Below, piece after piece: positions 32,749 through 42,400 of a DNA stretch of 64,000 nucleotides. Each line of letters starts with the position of its first letter. Position 1 is the stretch's first letter. The translations under genes and the position numbers were made by a program. This DNA comes from Chryseobacterium sp. RU37D (lineage in GTDB: Bacteria > Bacteroidota > Bacteroidia > Flavobacteriales > Weeksellaceae): assembly GCF_900156075.1 (NCBI RefSeq), contig NZ_FTMM01000002.1, positions 124,001 through 188,000 of the forward strand, given 5' to 3'. Under the pieces are notes generated by a model. The model was not told where the DNA came from and searched no databases. It worked only from the letters and a program-made list of their open reading frames with translations.

Positions 32749-32959
32749 TTTTCTATTTGAAACATTAAGATTTTATTTAAGAAATTAAGTGATTTAAGCT
32801 TAATGTTCTTATATAAAATCAATATATTGATTTCTTAATTTATTGTTTAAATTCTTAAATCTTCTTAATGGTTAAAATTATTTAGAAATAAACAAAGTTT
32901 ATTTAGTTTAAGAAAATTAAGATTAAAAACATCTTTTATTATATAATTAATGTCAGTAT
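32749..32959. other. AT-rich gap with TTAAGAAATTAAG-type repeats
   Basis: No gene. Repeated words such as TTAAGAAATTAAG, TTCTTAATTTATTG and TTAAGAAAATTAAGATTAA occur in both orientations and form weak inverted repeats. They may reflect decayed dispersed repeats; no clear promoter or terminator was identified. Confidence 0.4.
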
Positions 32960-34228
32960 TTACACTGCATTTTGTTTTCTTTCATAAAATAATGAAATAG
33001 CGACCATGGCTACATAAAATAAAAATAAGAAAGTGATTTCTTTAGCAATTCCGCCTATTCCGCTGTTTCTTAAAATGATGTCGTAATAAGCATTTAATCC
33101 CCAATTCATAGGAGAGAATTTGGCGATCGTCTGCATAAATTCAGGCATTAAAAATACCGGAACCCAGATTCCTCCGACAGCCGCTAAAACGACAACTGAA
33201 GTTGCTCCAAAAGGCGCAGACTGTTCCTGTGTGTCGGCAACAGTTCCCAATAAAACACCAAATCCTATCGCGGCCAAACCTGCAAATAAAGTTACAATTA
33301 TTAGCTGGAACATCTTCCCTGTAACGTCGAATTGTGGTAAATCCATATATGGGAAAAGGTAAATTCCTACAGCAACCATCAATAAAAACTGGATGACACA
33401 AATGATAAGATACGTAAATGTTTTTCCTAAAATATGAATAAAATAGGGAGTCGGACTGATTCTCGCTCTCACGCTCGTTCCCTGACTTTTTTCTTTAACT
33501 AAATTAATAGACAATGGCACAACAATAAAGAAAATCGCAAACAAAGCCCAAGCCGGAACGTTGTGTTGAACGGAATTCGGAATAACTTCCATTGCTCCTT
33601 TTTTAGGCGTGATTTCTTTAAAACTGATTAAATTTTTATTTTCTTCCAGATTTTCGGTTGTTCCCAATTGATCCTGGAAAGCTTTGTAAATCTTTTTATT
33701 TTCGATTTCGAAAACCATTTTGTTAACGGCGTTCATCACATTGTTTTTGAAGCCGATATTGGTTGCCGGATCGAAATACAGATGAATATTTTTCGCTTTT
33801 GAAACCGTTTTCTTTACGGCGGAAGAATCTGTTTCCAAACCAAATGAACTGACGATGGTCTGAACTTTAGAATCAATATTTAAATTAATATCTTTCGTTA
33901 AATTCTTAGGAATAACAATCGCCATTTGATAATCTCCACCGAAAACAGCATCCTGCGCAGATTTTTCAGTAAAATTGGTCAGCAATTCGAATGTTTTGCT
34001 GCTTTCGAGCTCCTGTTTTATGTTTTTCGAAACTTCTGACTTGTCATTATCAATGAAAATAATCGGAATTTTTGAGCCTTCCAGATTTTTAAAAGTAGAA
34101 TCCTGAATCAAGGTAATCGTGATAATCAGCAATAGTGGCATCACGAAAATAATGACGATTCCTCCGATATCTCTTTTCAGCAAAAGGATTTCCTTAATGA
34201 AGCTTCTCCACAATTTATACAACAACAT
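32960..34228 (-). CDS. ABC-2 type transporter permease
   Basis: A 422-residue membrane protein: one helix near the N-terminus (about 20-42), a large extracytoplasmic loop (about 45-225), then about five helices (VPAWALFAIFFIVVPLSINLVKEKSQG, FLLMVAVGIYLF, and others). This is the YhfP/DrrB-like ABC2_membrane layout with the EKSQGT elbow near residue 250. It overlaps the ATPase gene by 14 bases, forming an exporter with it. The cargo is likely the pigment or one of its lipid-like precursors. Confidence 0.88.
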   Translation of the reverse strand: MLLYKLWRSFIKEILLLKRDIGGIVIIFVMPLLLIITITLIQDSTFKNLEGSKIPIIFIDNDKSEVSKNIKQELESSKTFELLTNFTEKSAQDAVFGGDYQMAIVIPKNLTKDINLNIDSKVQTIVSSFGLETDSSAVKKTVSKAKNIHLYFDPATNIGFKNNVMNAVNKMVFEIENKKIYKAFQDQLGTTENLEENKNLISFKEITPKKGAMEVIPNSVQHNVPAWALFAIFFIVVPLSINLVKEKSQGTSVRARISPTPYFIHILGKTFTYLIICVIQFLLMVAVGIYLFPYMDLPQFDVTGKMFQLIIVTLFAGLAAIGFGVLLGTVADTQEQSAPFGATSVVVLAAVGGIWVPVFLMPEFMQTIAKFSPMNWGLNAYYDIILRNSGIGGIAKEITFLFLFYVAMVAISLFYERKQNAV

Positions 34229-34970
34229 CTCTTAATTCTTTTCCGGTTAATGAAATGAAAACATCTTCTAAGTTTTCGGCATTTGTTACTCTGTTCACCA
34301 ATTCTTCAGGAGTTCCAACTGCATGGATTTTTCCGTGATCGATGATGGCAATTTTTGTACAGAATTCCTCCGCTTCCGAAAGGTGATGCGATGTATAAAT
34401 GATACAAGTCCCTTTTTTATTTAAATCCAAAAGATGGTCGATGATAGCTTTTTTAGACTGAACATCAACACCAACGGTTGGTTCGTCCAGAAATAAAACT
34501 TTCGGATTGTGAAGAGTTCCGGCAATCAGATTGCAACGGCGTTTCATCCCTCCGGAAAACTGTTCTACTTTTTTATCGGCGAATTTTGATAAACCCATGA
34601 TTTCCAAAGATTCACCAATAGCATTTCTTAATTTTTTATGGCTTAAACCGTAAAGGCTTCCAAAGAACATTAGATTCTCTTTAGCGGTCAAAGTTGGATA
34701 CAAAGCGTATTCCTGAGGAACAATTCCGATAATCTGTCTTAATTTATATCCATCTTTCTGTGGTGACAACCCATCGATCTTAAAGCTTCCTGATGTAGGT
34801 TTTATTAACCCCGAAAGCATGGAAATCAAAGTTGTTTTTCCGGCTCCGTTTGGCCCCAGAATTCCATAGATTTCATCTTTTTCAATATTCAACGAGATGT
34901 CATTTACAGAAAATTCTTCTGCATTTTTATATTTTTTATATAAATTTTTAATCTCAATAAAGTTCTCCAT
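34215..34970 (-). CDS. ABC transporter ATP-binding protein
   Basis: A 251-residue ATPase with Walker A GPNGAGKTT (about 39-47), Q-loop near IVPQEYALYPTL, signature FSGGMKRR, Walker B VLFLDEPTVGVD and a switch His in YTSHHLSE. The CcmA/drug-export (DrrA-like) subtype is suggested by LTAKENLMFFGSLYGL. It pairs with the permease encoded next and begins directly after the BtrH-like gene stop, so the three form a tight unit within the pigment operon. Confidence 0.93.
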   Translation of the reverse strand: MENFIEIKNLYKKYKNAEEFSVNDISLNIEKDEIYGILGPNGAGKTTLISMLSGLIKPTSGSFKIDGLSPQKDGYKLRQIIGIVPQEYALYPTLTAKENLMFFGSLYGLSHKKLRNAIGESLEIMGLSKFADKKVEQFSGGMKRRCNLIAGTLHNPKVLFLDEPTVGVDVQSKKAIIDHLLDLNKKGTCIIYTSHHLSEAEEFCTKIAIIDHGKIHAVGTPEELVNRVTNAENLEDVFISLTGKELRDVVV

Positions 34971-35966
34971 TTAGATCGCTTTTCTCAATTTTTTATAGAA
35001 GGCTTCTTCCAGATCTGCAATGTGAAGCATGGTTTTCGAAAGTTGATTATAAATATCGCTTTTTGAATTTCTGTTTTTATAAACTCGTGCAATATCTACT
35101 GCAAAATCTCTCCAAAGGTCACCAATTGTTGTAATTTCTTTCGATAATTCCTTTAATTGATTGTTCTTAAGAATAACTGCTGCTTCTTGCAAAAATGCAC
35201 CATAAATAAATCTGAAGCCACCGCCACCAGTACCGATTTCTTCCTGCATTCTGATCAATTGTCCCAAATAATGATTGGTCGTTTTAGTTCCCTTTTTGGC
35301 TGCCCATTTCGGTATGCTTTTCGCAACCCAACGCATGGCTTTTACTCCTATGACCGGAACGGGAGCCAACATATTTTTACAAGTATCTTTGATGCCTTTT
35401 TTGATGGCTTCTTCAAGATTTACCTGTTCAGGGATGTAAGTCGGGTAGTACATGTGACCCTTTGGTGGCAGTGCACCTTTGGCATATCTTACTTTTTCCA
35501 GTTCGGCTTCGGAAAGGGTAGTAACGTAATCCATCACAGGATCGCTGATTAAAAATCTGCCGTTTTCTTTTCCGTAAACCACTAAATTGTGAGCATTGAA
35601 ATGGAATTTATATTCTTCAGGAAAATATGTAAGGTTGAAAACTCCCACCTGTAATCCTGTTGGTATATTTTGATTCAAATTTCTTTCCAATGCTTTTTGT
35701 GCATCGGCAGGATTTGAAAATTTTTCTCTTTTAATTTTAATTCCCAGTCTTTTTGCCGCCTTGCTGAAAATAGCACCTGGCATCGGACGATAACTGAATC
35801 CGGGAGCAAAATTTACTTTCAAAAAAGGTAAATACACAAAGAACAATCCGGAACCGATTCCGAAAATCATGGGTTCGCTGAGTTTTAACCCTTTGTTTAA
35901 TAATAAATTAGAGGCAACACCGTTTTCGCAATGTGCGGTTTGATGGTGTTCAAAATTAAGTTTCAT
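34971..35966 (-). CDS. BtrH-like protein (BtrH_N plus DUF4872), candidate acyltransferase
   Basis: A 331-residue protein with a papain-like arrangement: Cys13 in HCENGVASNLL, His126 in NAHNLVVYG and Asp142 in ISDPVM, then a helical DUF4872-type C-terminal domain. The N-terminal family includes BtrH, which moves an acyl group from an acyl carrier protein to an aminoglycoside in butirosin synthesis. In a locus with two ACPs and a required ester bond between polyene acid and dialkylresorcinol, an ACP-to-alcohol acyl transfer role is attractive but unproven. It stops directly before the ABC ATPase start. Confidence 0.78.
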   Translation of the reverse strand: MKLNFEHHQTAHCENGVASNLLLNKGLKLSEPMIFGIGSGLFFVYLPFLKVNFAPGFSYRPMPGAIFSKAAKRLGIKIKREKFSNPADAQKALERNLNQNIPTGLQVGVFNLTYFPEEYKFHFNAHNLVVYGKENGRFLISDPVMDYVTTLSEAELEKVRYAKGALPPKGHMYYPTYIPEQVNLEEAIKKGIKDTCKNMLAPVPVIGVKAMRWVAKSIPKWAAKKGTKTTNHYLGQLIRMQEEIGTGGGGFRFIYGAFLQEAAVILKNNQLKELSKEITTIGDLWRDFAVDIARVYKNRNSKSDIYNQLSKTMLHIADLEEAFYKKLRKAI

Positions 35967-36001
35967 TTAAGTTTTATCTTTTTATCTCGGATAACTTTAC
36001 T

Positions 36002-36034
36002 AAACCTCATAGGTTTTTAAAACCTATGAGGTTT
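36002..36034. repeat. AAACCTCATAGGTTT palindrome, copy 1
   Basis: Perfect inverted repeat of 16 bases per arm with a one-base loop, between the BtrH-like and the 134-residue hypothetical gene. A second copy is at 36914-36946. Confidence 0.75.
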
Positions 36035-36037
36035 GAT

Positions 36038-36442
36038 TTATTTACCGTTGAAGTTTTTCAATTCATCCACTGAAATTCCGAAAGCATCGGCATATTTTTT
36101 CAGTACGGATTCGCTTAGTGTTTTAAAAATTTTTGGTTTTGCGTGTCTTTTTACTCGCCACTGCCACATTCCTACGTATGCTGCAAGAACCTGAAGATCC
36201 ATTTTATTCAGTTCCATGAAATAAACAATTGGACTCGCGATATTATTCGCAACATTTTGTCTTGCTTCTTCAATTCTTTCGTTAATTAAGGCTAAAGATT
36301 CATCTAAAGCTGCTTTTTTCACGTCCCAACCAATACTGTTTGCTGTTGTATAGTTGTTGTTTTCATCAGTCACATACAAAACCTCAGTCATGTTGGCTGA
36401 TTTCAGATTGCTCTCGTCTTGAGGTAGGTCTTGTTTTTTCAT
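36038..36442 (-). CDS. conserved hypothetical protein of flexirubin loci
   Basis: A 134-residue soluble protein. The C-terminal half is helical and basic (WQWRVKRHAKPKIFKTLSE, then YADAFGISVDELKNF), somewhat like the end of an XRE-type DNA-binding domain, so a regulatory role is conceivable. The N-terminal part (LYVTDENNNYTTANSIGWDV) has no family I know. It sits in the pigment operon 6 bases after the hotdog gene. I assign no function. Confidence 0.65.
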   Translation of the reverse strand: MKKQDLPQDESNLKSANMTEVLYVTDENNNYTTANSIGWDVKKAALDESLALINERIEEARQNVANNIASPIVYFMELNKMDLQVLAAYVGMWQWRVKRHAKPKIFKTLSESVLKKYADAFGISVDELKNFNGK

Positions 36443-36448
36443 TGATTA

Positions 36449-36892
36449 TTAGTGTTTTACTTCTTGGATAAACAAATTAATTTCAGCCCTTATCAATAAT
36501 TCATCATTAAGAAAAGTTTCACAAAAGATATTGCAGATGTTTTCAAACTGAGAAATCAATGATGCTTTTGAAATGATTGTATCACCAACTTTCGGTAAGG
36601 CGAAAACTTCAATTTTCTTGATATTGGTAATGAAACCAATCACTTTCGTATCTGTTTCTGGATTTTCGAAGAAGCTTTGTCCGAGAATTGATGAACAGGT
36701 TTGGGCTAAATTTTCAATTAAACCCGCTTCAACGAATTCAATATTATGAACAAAAACGTTGTCTTCTTTTATTTCAAAGGAAGTAATCACTTTTTCTTTG
36801 GTAAGTTCCAGGATATAATCTGCCATCAGCATCGGCTCGCGATGTGGCAGAAAATTGTGGATGTTGATGATGTTTTCTTCCTTGATTTCCAT
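36449..36892 (-). CDS. hotdog-fold dehydratase-like protein A
   Basis: The ATG at 36892 (MEIKEENIINIHNFLPHREPM) is preferred because the longer frame to 36931 starts within a palindromic repeat. The 147-residue protein resembles FabZ/ApeP-type hotdog proteins: FLPHREPMLMADYIL holds the entry helix with a His, and FVEAGLIENLAQTCSS is the central helix carrying a Glu at the usual catalytic position. It probably works with the following hotdog protein in dehydration or chain-length control. Substrate unknown. Confidence 0.75.
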   Translation of the reverse strand: MEIKEENIINIHNFLPHREPMLMADYILELTKEKVITSFEIKEDNVFVHNIEFVEAGLIENLAQTCSSILGQSFFENPETDTKVIGFITNIKKIEVFALPKVGDTIISKASLISQFENICNIFCETFLNDELLIRAEINLFIQEVKH

Positions 36893-36913
36893 TAATTCCA
36901 ATTTTATTTTGAC

Positions 36914-36946
36914 AAACCTCATAGGTTTCAAAAACCTATGAGGTTT
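36914..36946. repeat. AAACCTCATAGGTTT palindrome, copy 2
   Basis: 15-base arms (36914-36928 with 36932-36946) and a 3-base loop. It lies between the two hotdog genes and creates a spurious upstream start for the first. Confidence 0.75.
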
Positions 36947-36958
36947 ATTAATGTATAA

Positions 36959-37390
36959 TTACATTACTACAGTTTTCATCTGAGATTTTGCAATTACCTC
37001 ATCATTAAGCTTCGTTATGACATCTACCAACGTCACGCCCAACATTTCATTGATAATAGAAATTTCAGAGGTCAGCTGGTCTCCTAACTTGGGTAAAGCT
37101 TTTGCCTCAAAGGTTTTAATGGCACCAATATAACCTGTCGGAGCTTCCTTTCCCAGAAGATAGAACTTGTACCCTGTATGTAAAGCCACGCTTTGAGCCT
37201 GATGTTCTACCAAACCTGAAGCCTGAAAAATCCCGTCCTGAACAAAAATATTTTCTTCTTTTATTTCAAATCCTGAAACTAAATGATTTTCAGAATATTC
37301 AGTGATGCTGTTTACCATAACAAAAGGAAATCTTTGTGGAATTAAGCTTTCCACAAAATTCTGATCAGATGTTGGTAACTTGTTTTTCAT
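36959..37390 (-). CDS. hotdog-fold dehydratase-like protein B
   Basis: From ATG 37390 (MKNKLPTSDQNF) the protein has 143 residues; the longer frame starts inside darB. It resembles its neighbour: LIPQRFPFVMVNSITEY replaces the PHREPM helix and lacks its His, and FQASGLVEHQAQSVA is the central helix with Glu/His. The differing active-site residues of the pair suggest a heterodimer with complementary halves. The start overlaps the darB stop by one base. Confidence 0.75.
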   Translation of the reverse strand: MKNKLPTSDQNFVESLIPQRFPFVMVNSITEYSENHLVSGFEIKEENIFVQDGIFQASGLVEHQAQSVALHTGYKFYLLGKEAPTGYIGAIKTFEAKALPKLGDQLTSEISIINEMLGVTLVDVITKLNDEVIAKSQMKTVVM

Positions 37391-38529
37391 TAGCAAACCG
37401 TTAATAAAGCACAAGAATAAGCAAATCTTCCGCTTTCAGGAACACAAAGAAGCACTTTTTCGCCTTTTTTCAAGTTCCCGGAATTCATTAATTGTTCCAA
37501 AGCGATGAAAATAGAACCTGCCCCGATGTTTCCAACCTCAGAAAGGTTATAGAACCATTTTTTCCATGGGAAATCCAGGCCTACTTTTGCAAATTCATCT
37601 TTTAAACCTTCTTTAAAATAACCTGAAGAAATATGCGCCAAAACGTGATCGATAGATGCGGGATCAAGATTGTGCTTGTCAAAAGATGATTTCAAACTTT
37701 CAGCTCCTTTTACCAAAATATATTTATCTAAAATTTTAGTATCCTGTTTTAATGCAAAAATAGATTGCTTCAACCACTCATCAGAAGGGTAATCTGCCCA
37801 TGATTTCAGGCTTCCGTCTTCCTGCTTTTCGGTTCCGGCATACATGCAGGCTTCAATTTCGTGAGCATAAGAATAGAAATCAATGAATTCTATCTTTAAT
37901 GAAACTTCATTTTCTCGCGGCTGCCCTTCTAATAAGAAAGCTCCTGCTCCGTCAGAAAGCATCCATCTTAAAAACTCTCTTTTGAAAGCAATGATCGGTC
38001 TTTCTTCCAAAAGAATTAAATTTTCAGCTTCATGATTGAATTTATCAGCAGTCATCCACGCAGACATTCTTTCGGAACCTACACAGACTGCATTTTTGTG
38101 AACTCCTGCTTTTACAGAAAGGAAGCCATAGTTTAAAGCATTCATCCCAGAATTACAAAGACCGGATGCAGTATTGATAGCTATAGATTTATGCATTTCA
38201 AGCTCTCCATGCACCATAGAAGCGTGGGAAGGCTGGATCTGATCCGGAGAGGAAGTCCCCACAGAAAGAAGTTCCATGTCTTCTTTTGTGAATTTGTCAT
38301 CAAACAGACCTTTTACTGCATTGGCAGCAATCTGAGCATTGGTGTGTGTAGGGTTTCCTTCTTTGTCTAACGCATAATACCTCGTAGTAATCTTGTTATT
38401 TCTTAAAATAATAGATTTTGCTTTTGAAGGAGCGCCGTTTATATAACCAAGATACGTTTCCATTTCGTCATTAGAAACCGGCTCATTGGGTAAATATGTA
38501 AATGCTTTTGTTATGAATACGTCGTTCAT
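37390..38529 (-). CDS. darB: StlD/DarB-family ketosynthase (dialkylresorcinol)
   Basis: A 379-residue KAS III-like enzyme that joins two beta-keto acyl units towards the cyclohexanedione/resorcinol ring. The catalytic triad is visible: Cys125 in TASGLCNSGMN, His299 in VLAHISSGYF and Asn334 in EVGNIGAGS. The N-terminal LPNEPVSNDEMETYLG and NKITTRYYALDKEG are typical of DarB/StlD. It follows darA with a one-base gap. With DarA it defines the dialkylresorcinol half of flexirubin. Confidence 0.9.
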   Translation of the reverse strand: MNDVFITKAFTYLPNEPVSNDEMETYLGYINGAPSKAKSIILRNNKITTRYYALDKEGNPTHTNAQIAANAVKGLFDDKFTKEDMELLSVGTSSPDQIQPSHASMVHGELEMHKSIAINTASGLCNSGMNALNYGFLSVKAGVHKNAVCVGSERMSAWMTADKFNHEAENLILLEERPIIAFKREFLRWMLSDGAGAFLLEGQPRENEVSLKIEFIDFYSYAHEIEACMYAGTEKQEDGSLKSWADYPSDEWLKQSIFALKQDTKILDKYILVKGAESLKSSFDKHNLDPASIDHVLAHISSGYFKEGLKDEFAKVGLDFPWKKWFYNLSEVGNIGAGSIFIALEQLMNSGNLKKGEKVLLCVPESGRFAYSCALLTVC

Positions 38530-38530
38530 C

Positions 38531-39445
38531 CTATTTTAAATTAATTCCTTGTAAATATTGTCTTTGTTTTTTTCTTTTAAACCAAAAGATAGGTGTTGTT
38601 AATAAGTGTAAAACCAATACGATAGGAGAGATAATCCAGATCGCGGCCATCAAATATACCTTAAAGAATTTAATAAGCAATGGTCGCTTTTCTTTTTTCT
38701 TGATGATGAGATTAGACCATATAGTGAATATCTTATTGCCTACTTTTTCTACTCTTACTAAAAATGCCCGGATTTCTACAGCGTTGTTTTTTACCAGGTC
38801 GGTCTGCAAGGTATCCAGATCATTATTGCGGAAATGTGCTTCAATAATTCTGCCATATTTTCCGGATCCGTTAATTTCTTCATCAGAAACTCCGGCTGCG
38901 GGAAGCAATCCCGATTTTTCTTTTTTTCCGGTGGTCATCCAACGGAGGATGGTCAGGACGCTTGTATAATTATCGTGACGGTCTACCAAAGCAATATTCC
39001 CTACGAGTTTTGCTTTCAGATTTTTTAAATAAACTTTCAGTTTTTCCTGCGAAAGCATCCACATATTTCGTGTTCCGGAAATGGTAACGACAGGCATATC
39101 TTTTAGGATATTTTCTGCAAAACCGCTTTTCAGGAAAGATATAATCGGGATAGAAGGCGTTAAATACCAAACCTGATAACCAAAAATGATTAAATCAAAT
39201 TTCTTATTCAAAACCTCTTCCGGCGGAGGCAGGATTTCACTGGGAATCTGCAGGTAAGATTCAGGGAATGTATTGAAGAAAATATCGCTGGACCACGGGA
39301 AAGGAAAATCTTTCTTCAGCTGGATATTGTAATAAGTAACATCATATTCCTCCTTTTTCTCCTCAAAAGGGTGGGCAACGTTTTTCACAATATCTTCCAG
39401 CTGGCCAGTCTGCGAATAATATATAATCAGTATATTTTTTCTCAT
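38531..39445 (-). CDS. darA: dialkylresorcinol condensing enzyme DarA
   Basis: A 304-residue protein with a flavodoxin-like N-terminal part (ILIIYYSQTGQLEDI; FDLIIFGYQVWYLTPSIP) and one or two hydrophobic helices near 268-290 ending in a basic tail. This matches proteins named DarA, which act with DarB in cyclisation/aromatisation to 2,5-dialkylresorcinols. Whether it binds FMN, and why a flavodoxin fold is used, is not clear. It lies 42 bases after the MMPL gene and one base before darB. Confidence 0.85.
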   Translation of the reverse strand: MRKNILIIYYSQTGQLEDIVKNVAHPFEEKKEEYDVTYYNIQLKKDFPFPWSSDIFFNTFPESYLQIPSEILPPPEEVLNKKFDLIIFGYQVWYLTPSIPIISFLKSGFAENILKDMPVVTISGTRNMWMLSQEKLKVYLKNLKAKLVGNIALVDRHDNYTSVLTILRWMTTGKKEKSGLLPAAGVSDEEINGSGKYGRIIEAHFRNNDLDTLQTDLVKNNAVEIRAFLVRVEKVGNKIFTIWSNLIIKKKEKRPLLIKFFKVYLMAAIWIISPIVLVLHLLTTPIFWFKRKKQRQYLQGINLK

Positions 39446-39487
39446 TAATACTTTTTATGGTTTACAAAAATATGCTTTTCCAATTTA

Positions 39488-42400
39488 TTATCCGATTTTA
39501 AATATTTTTAACGATTCTGAGCAAAATTTTAATTTATAATTAGCATTATCGAAAGAAGGATGATTAATATTCATAAAAATTATCGTTTCAGGTAATTTTG
39601 TTATTTCGCTGCTATTGAAATTTTTATCCGAGACCAACAGAACGTCTATGCTTTTATTGATTTCCGAAAGATCCTTTATATAATTAATTTTTCTTCTTTT
39701 TACCATATAATTCTGTTGGGCAACGGTTCTTTTTTCGTCATTTTTAATCCGGCTGAAAATCCGCCTGCCGGCTTCCTGGAATGTCATCAAAACATCTTTT
39801 TGTCCGAAATCATCTGCAACATGCAGGATATTGACATCTTTCGGAATATGTTTGTTCAGTTCAAAATAAACGGATTTATTGTGGTTGAAATCCGCTTTTA
39901 CCGCTTTTACAATTTCACTATCTTTATATAAAAAGCTTAAAAATAATTTTTTCTTAAAATAATTCTCATCTTCAAGCTCGCTTCTTAATACTGCAAATTT
40001 TTCTCGGAAATAAGCATTGATTTTTTTCGTTCTCTCGGAATAATTTTTCCCAAAAGTCAGATCATCTTTTTTTATTCTGTCTCCGACTTTTACAGTAATT
40101 GCTCCGTCATAAATGATAAAATCTCCCTTCGGAAGCACCTCAGAATTTCCATGGATGTATACCGGAACAACATCCAGCCCGAATTCCTCTGCAATATAAA
40201 AAGCACCCTTGTGGAATCTCTTTACCTCATTTGTATAAGAACGCTCTGCTTCCGGAAAAACGACCAAAGAGTAGCCCTGCTCCACTTTTTCTTTCAGTTT
40301 TTCCATGCCGTTTTCGATTCCCTGGGAAACCGGATAGAAACCTAAAGCCCTCACCAGCTTTCCGAAAATGGGAGAGTTGTACACCCAGTCATTCACCAGA
40401 TAAATGATTTTGTGACTGCTCATCGCCAGAGCCAACGTATCAAGAAATGAGGTATGGTTGGCAATGATTACGGCAGGTGTACTGAAATCTTCTTTCGAGT
40501 TTTTAATGACCTTCTTCTTTACAAATGGATTGGAGTATAATACAGAAGTTAAAAATTTAGCTAAGATTAATTTAATTAAATTTAATGTTTTGCCTTTAGA
40601 ATTTTTTACAAAAATGCTTCCAACTGCGGAAAATAACAATCCTCCTAAACCGTAATACAGAAATGATATAACTGAGTTAAGAAATAATCTGAAAGTAATA
40701 GGTGAAAGTCCTTTTTTAGCCCTGTTTGTAATTAATAATCTGAACCAGAACGGATACAGGGTGGAGGTGATAATGATCACGGAAAACATCCCGATCAGCG
40801 CTACGAGAGCCAATGAATGCAATGCCGGATGCTTTGCGAATATCAATGATCCTATGGAAAGGATGGTGGTGAAAACCGCCAGTATAATGGAAATTCTATA
40901 AGTAGGTAGCTCGTTTTTGCCGGTGGTATGCTCCTTTTGCATGGCCTGCGTAAGGAAAATGCTGAAATCATCACCGACACCAAAAACCAATGTGCAAACT
41001 ACCGTACTGAAAATATTGAGTTCCAAACCAAGAAAGTACAGGATTCCCGCTGTAACGACTCCCGTTAAAACAATCGGGAACATCGTGAGAACGGTAAGCT
41101 CAAAATTCCTGAAGAAAACAATGATCGTTAAAACAATCGCTAAAAGAGAATAATTAATTAATGTATTAAAGTCTCTTTTTAATAATCCTAAAAAATTTTC
41201 ATTCATCTGCTGGCGGTCAATGGCGAGTACATCATGATTTTTTTCTACATCTTTTATGAAAGTGTCTCTTTTTTTATCATCAACTTTTACAACGTTGGAA
41301 ACGGTATAAAAACCATTTTCCTGACTTAAGAATTCTGAAATCTGTAAAGCTTTTATTTTCTTGTAATCTTTTAAACTTAAAATAGAATAATTTTTATTTA
41401 AATTTTCATTGAGCTGATCAAAAGCTGAACTATTGAAACCAAATTGATTACCGTTTTTAATTAATTCGGATATTGTTTGGTTTTTCTTGTTGGTGTCCCA
41501 GAATTTTTTCCACTCTTTAATCTTTTTCTGTTGATCTTTTTTAGATAAAACAACATTTCCGAGAGAATTGTAGCTCAAAATCTTCCCTTCCTGCTTTTCT
41601 TTTTCTAAAAAATTCCCCAGCCTGGAATTTCTTGCCAAAGTTTCTTCTTCAGAGTTTCCGTAAGAAATGGTGTAAATAGATTTTGAGGTGATGTCTGAAA
41701 GCTTCTGCAGTTTGGCCTCGCTGATTTTTAACTCTTTCGGAATATAATTCAGGTCGCTAATGTCTTCATTGAAGCCGACATGCCTGAAACCGAACAGACA
41801 GGCAAGAATGATCACCGAACAGATGATAATCAAGGGTTTGTTTTTCTCATAAGCATACGAACCGATTTTGTCTATAAAATTGGTATTGAGATTTTCCTTG
41901 TTTTTTGGCTTATATAATTGAGGGACAATGATTAAGGCCGTTACGGAAGACAAAATCACTGTAATCGCCGCAAAAAGGCCAAGATCTTTCAAAGCTTCTG
42001 AACGTACGAAAACCAGGCAAAGAAAAGAGACAGCCGTTGTTGCACTGCTTAAGATAATGGGCTGGGTGATTTCCTTGTAAAGCTCTTCAATATTGTTGTT
42101 ATGCTTGTAATGTGTTAAAATATGCAGGGCATAATCAATCGTAATTCCGATCAGGATGGCGCCGACACTCAGTGAAATGGCGGAAATTTTATCTTTAATA
42201 CAATATAAAATTAATAAAGCGAGTAAAACCGAAAAAATGGTGGGTAGAAATACAATAATAGGAGTGAAAAAGTTTCTGAAATAGTACATTAAAAGTATCA
42301 AAAGCATTATAATTGATATCATTACGGTGCTCTGGATGTCTTTTTTGATCTGTTGGGCATTGGCTACTGCAATCACAGGTGAGCCGAAATAGCTTATCTC

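Noticed and set aside
32749..32959. Possible ncRNA or promoter in the gap between the thioesterase and ABC permease genes
   Set aside because: Only AT-rich TTAAG-type repeats are visible; no TAnnTTTG box or stable hairpin could be supported.
36893..36931. Longer N-terminus for the first hotdog protein (MKPMRFVKIKLEL)
   Set aside because: These codons come from the 3' part of a palindromic repeat; MEIKEENIINIHNF is the better start.
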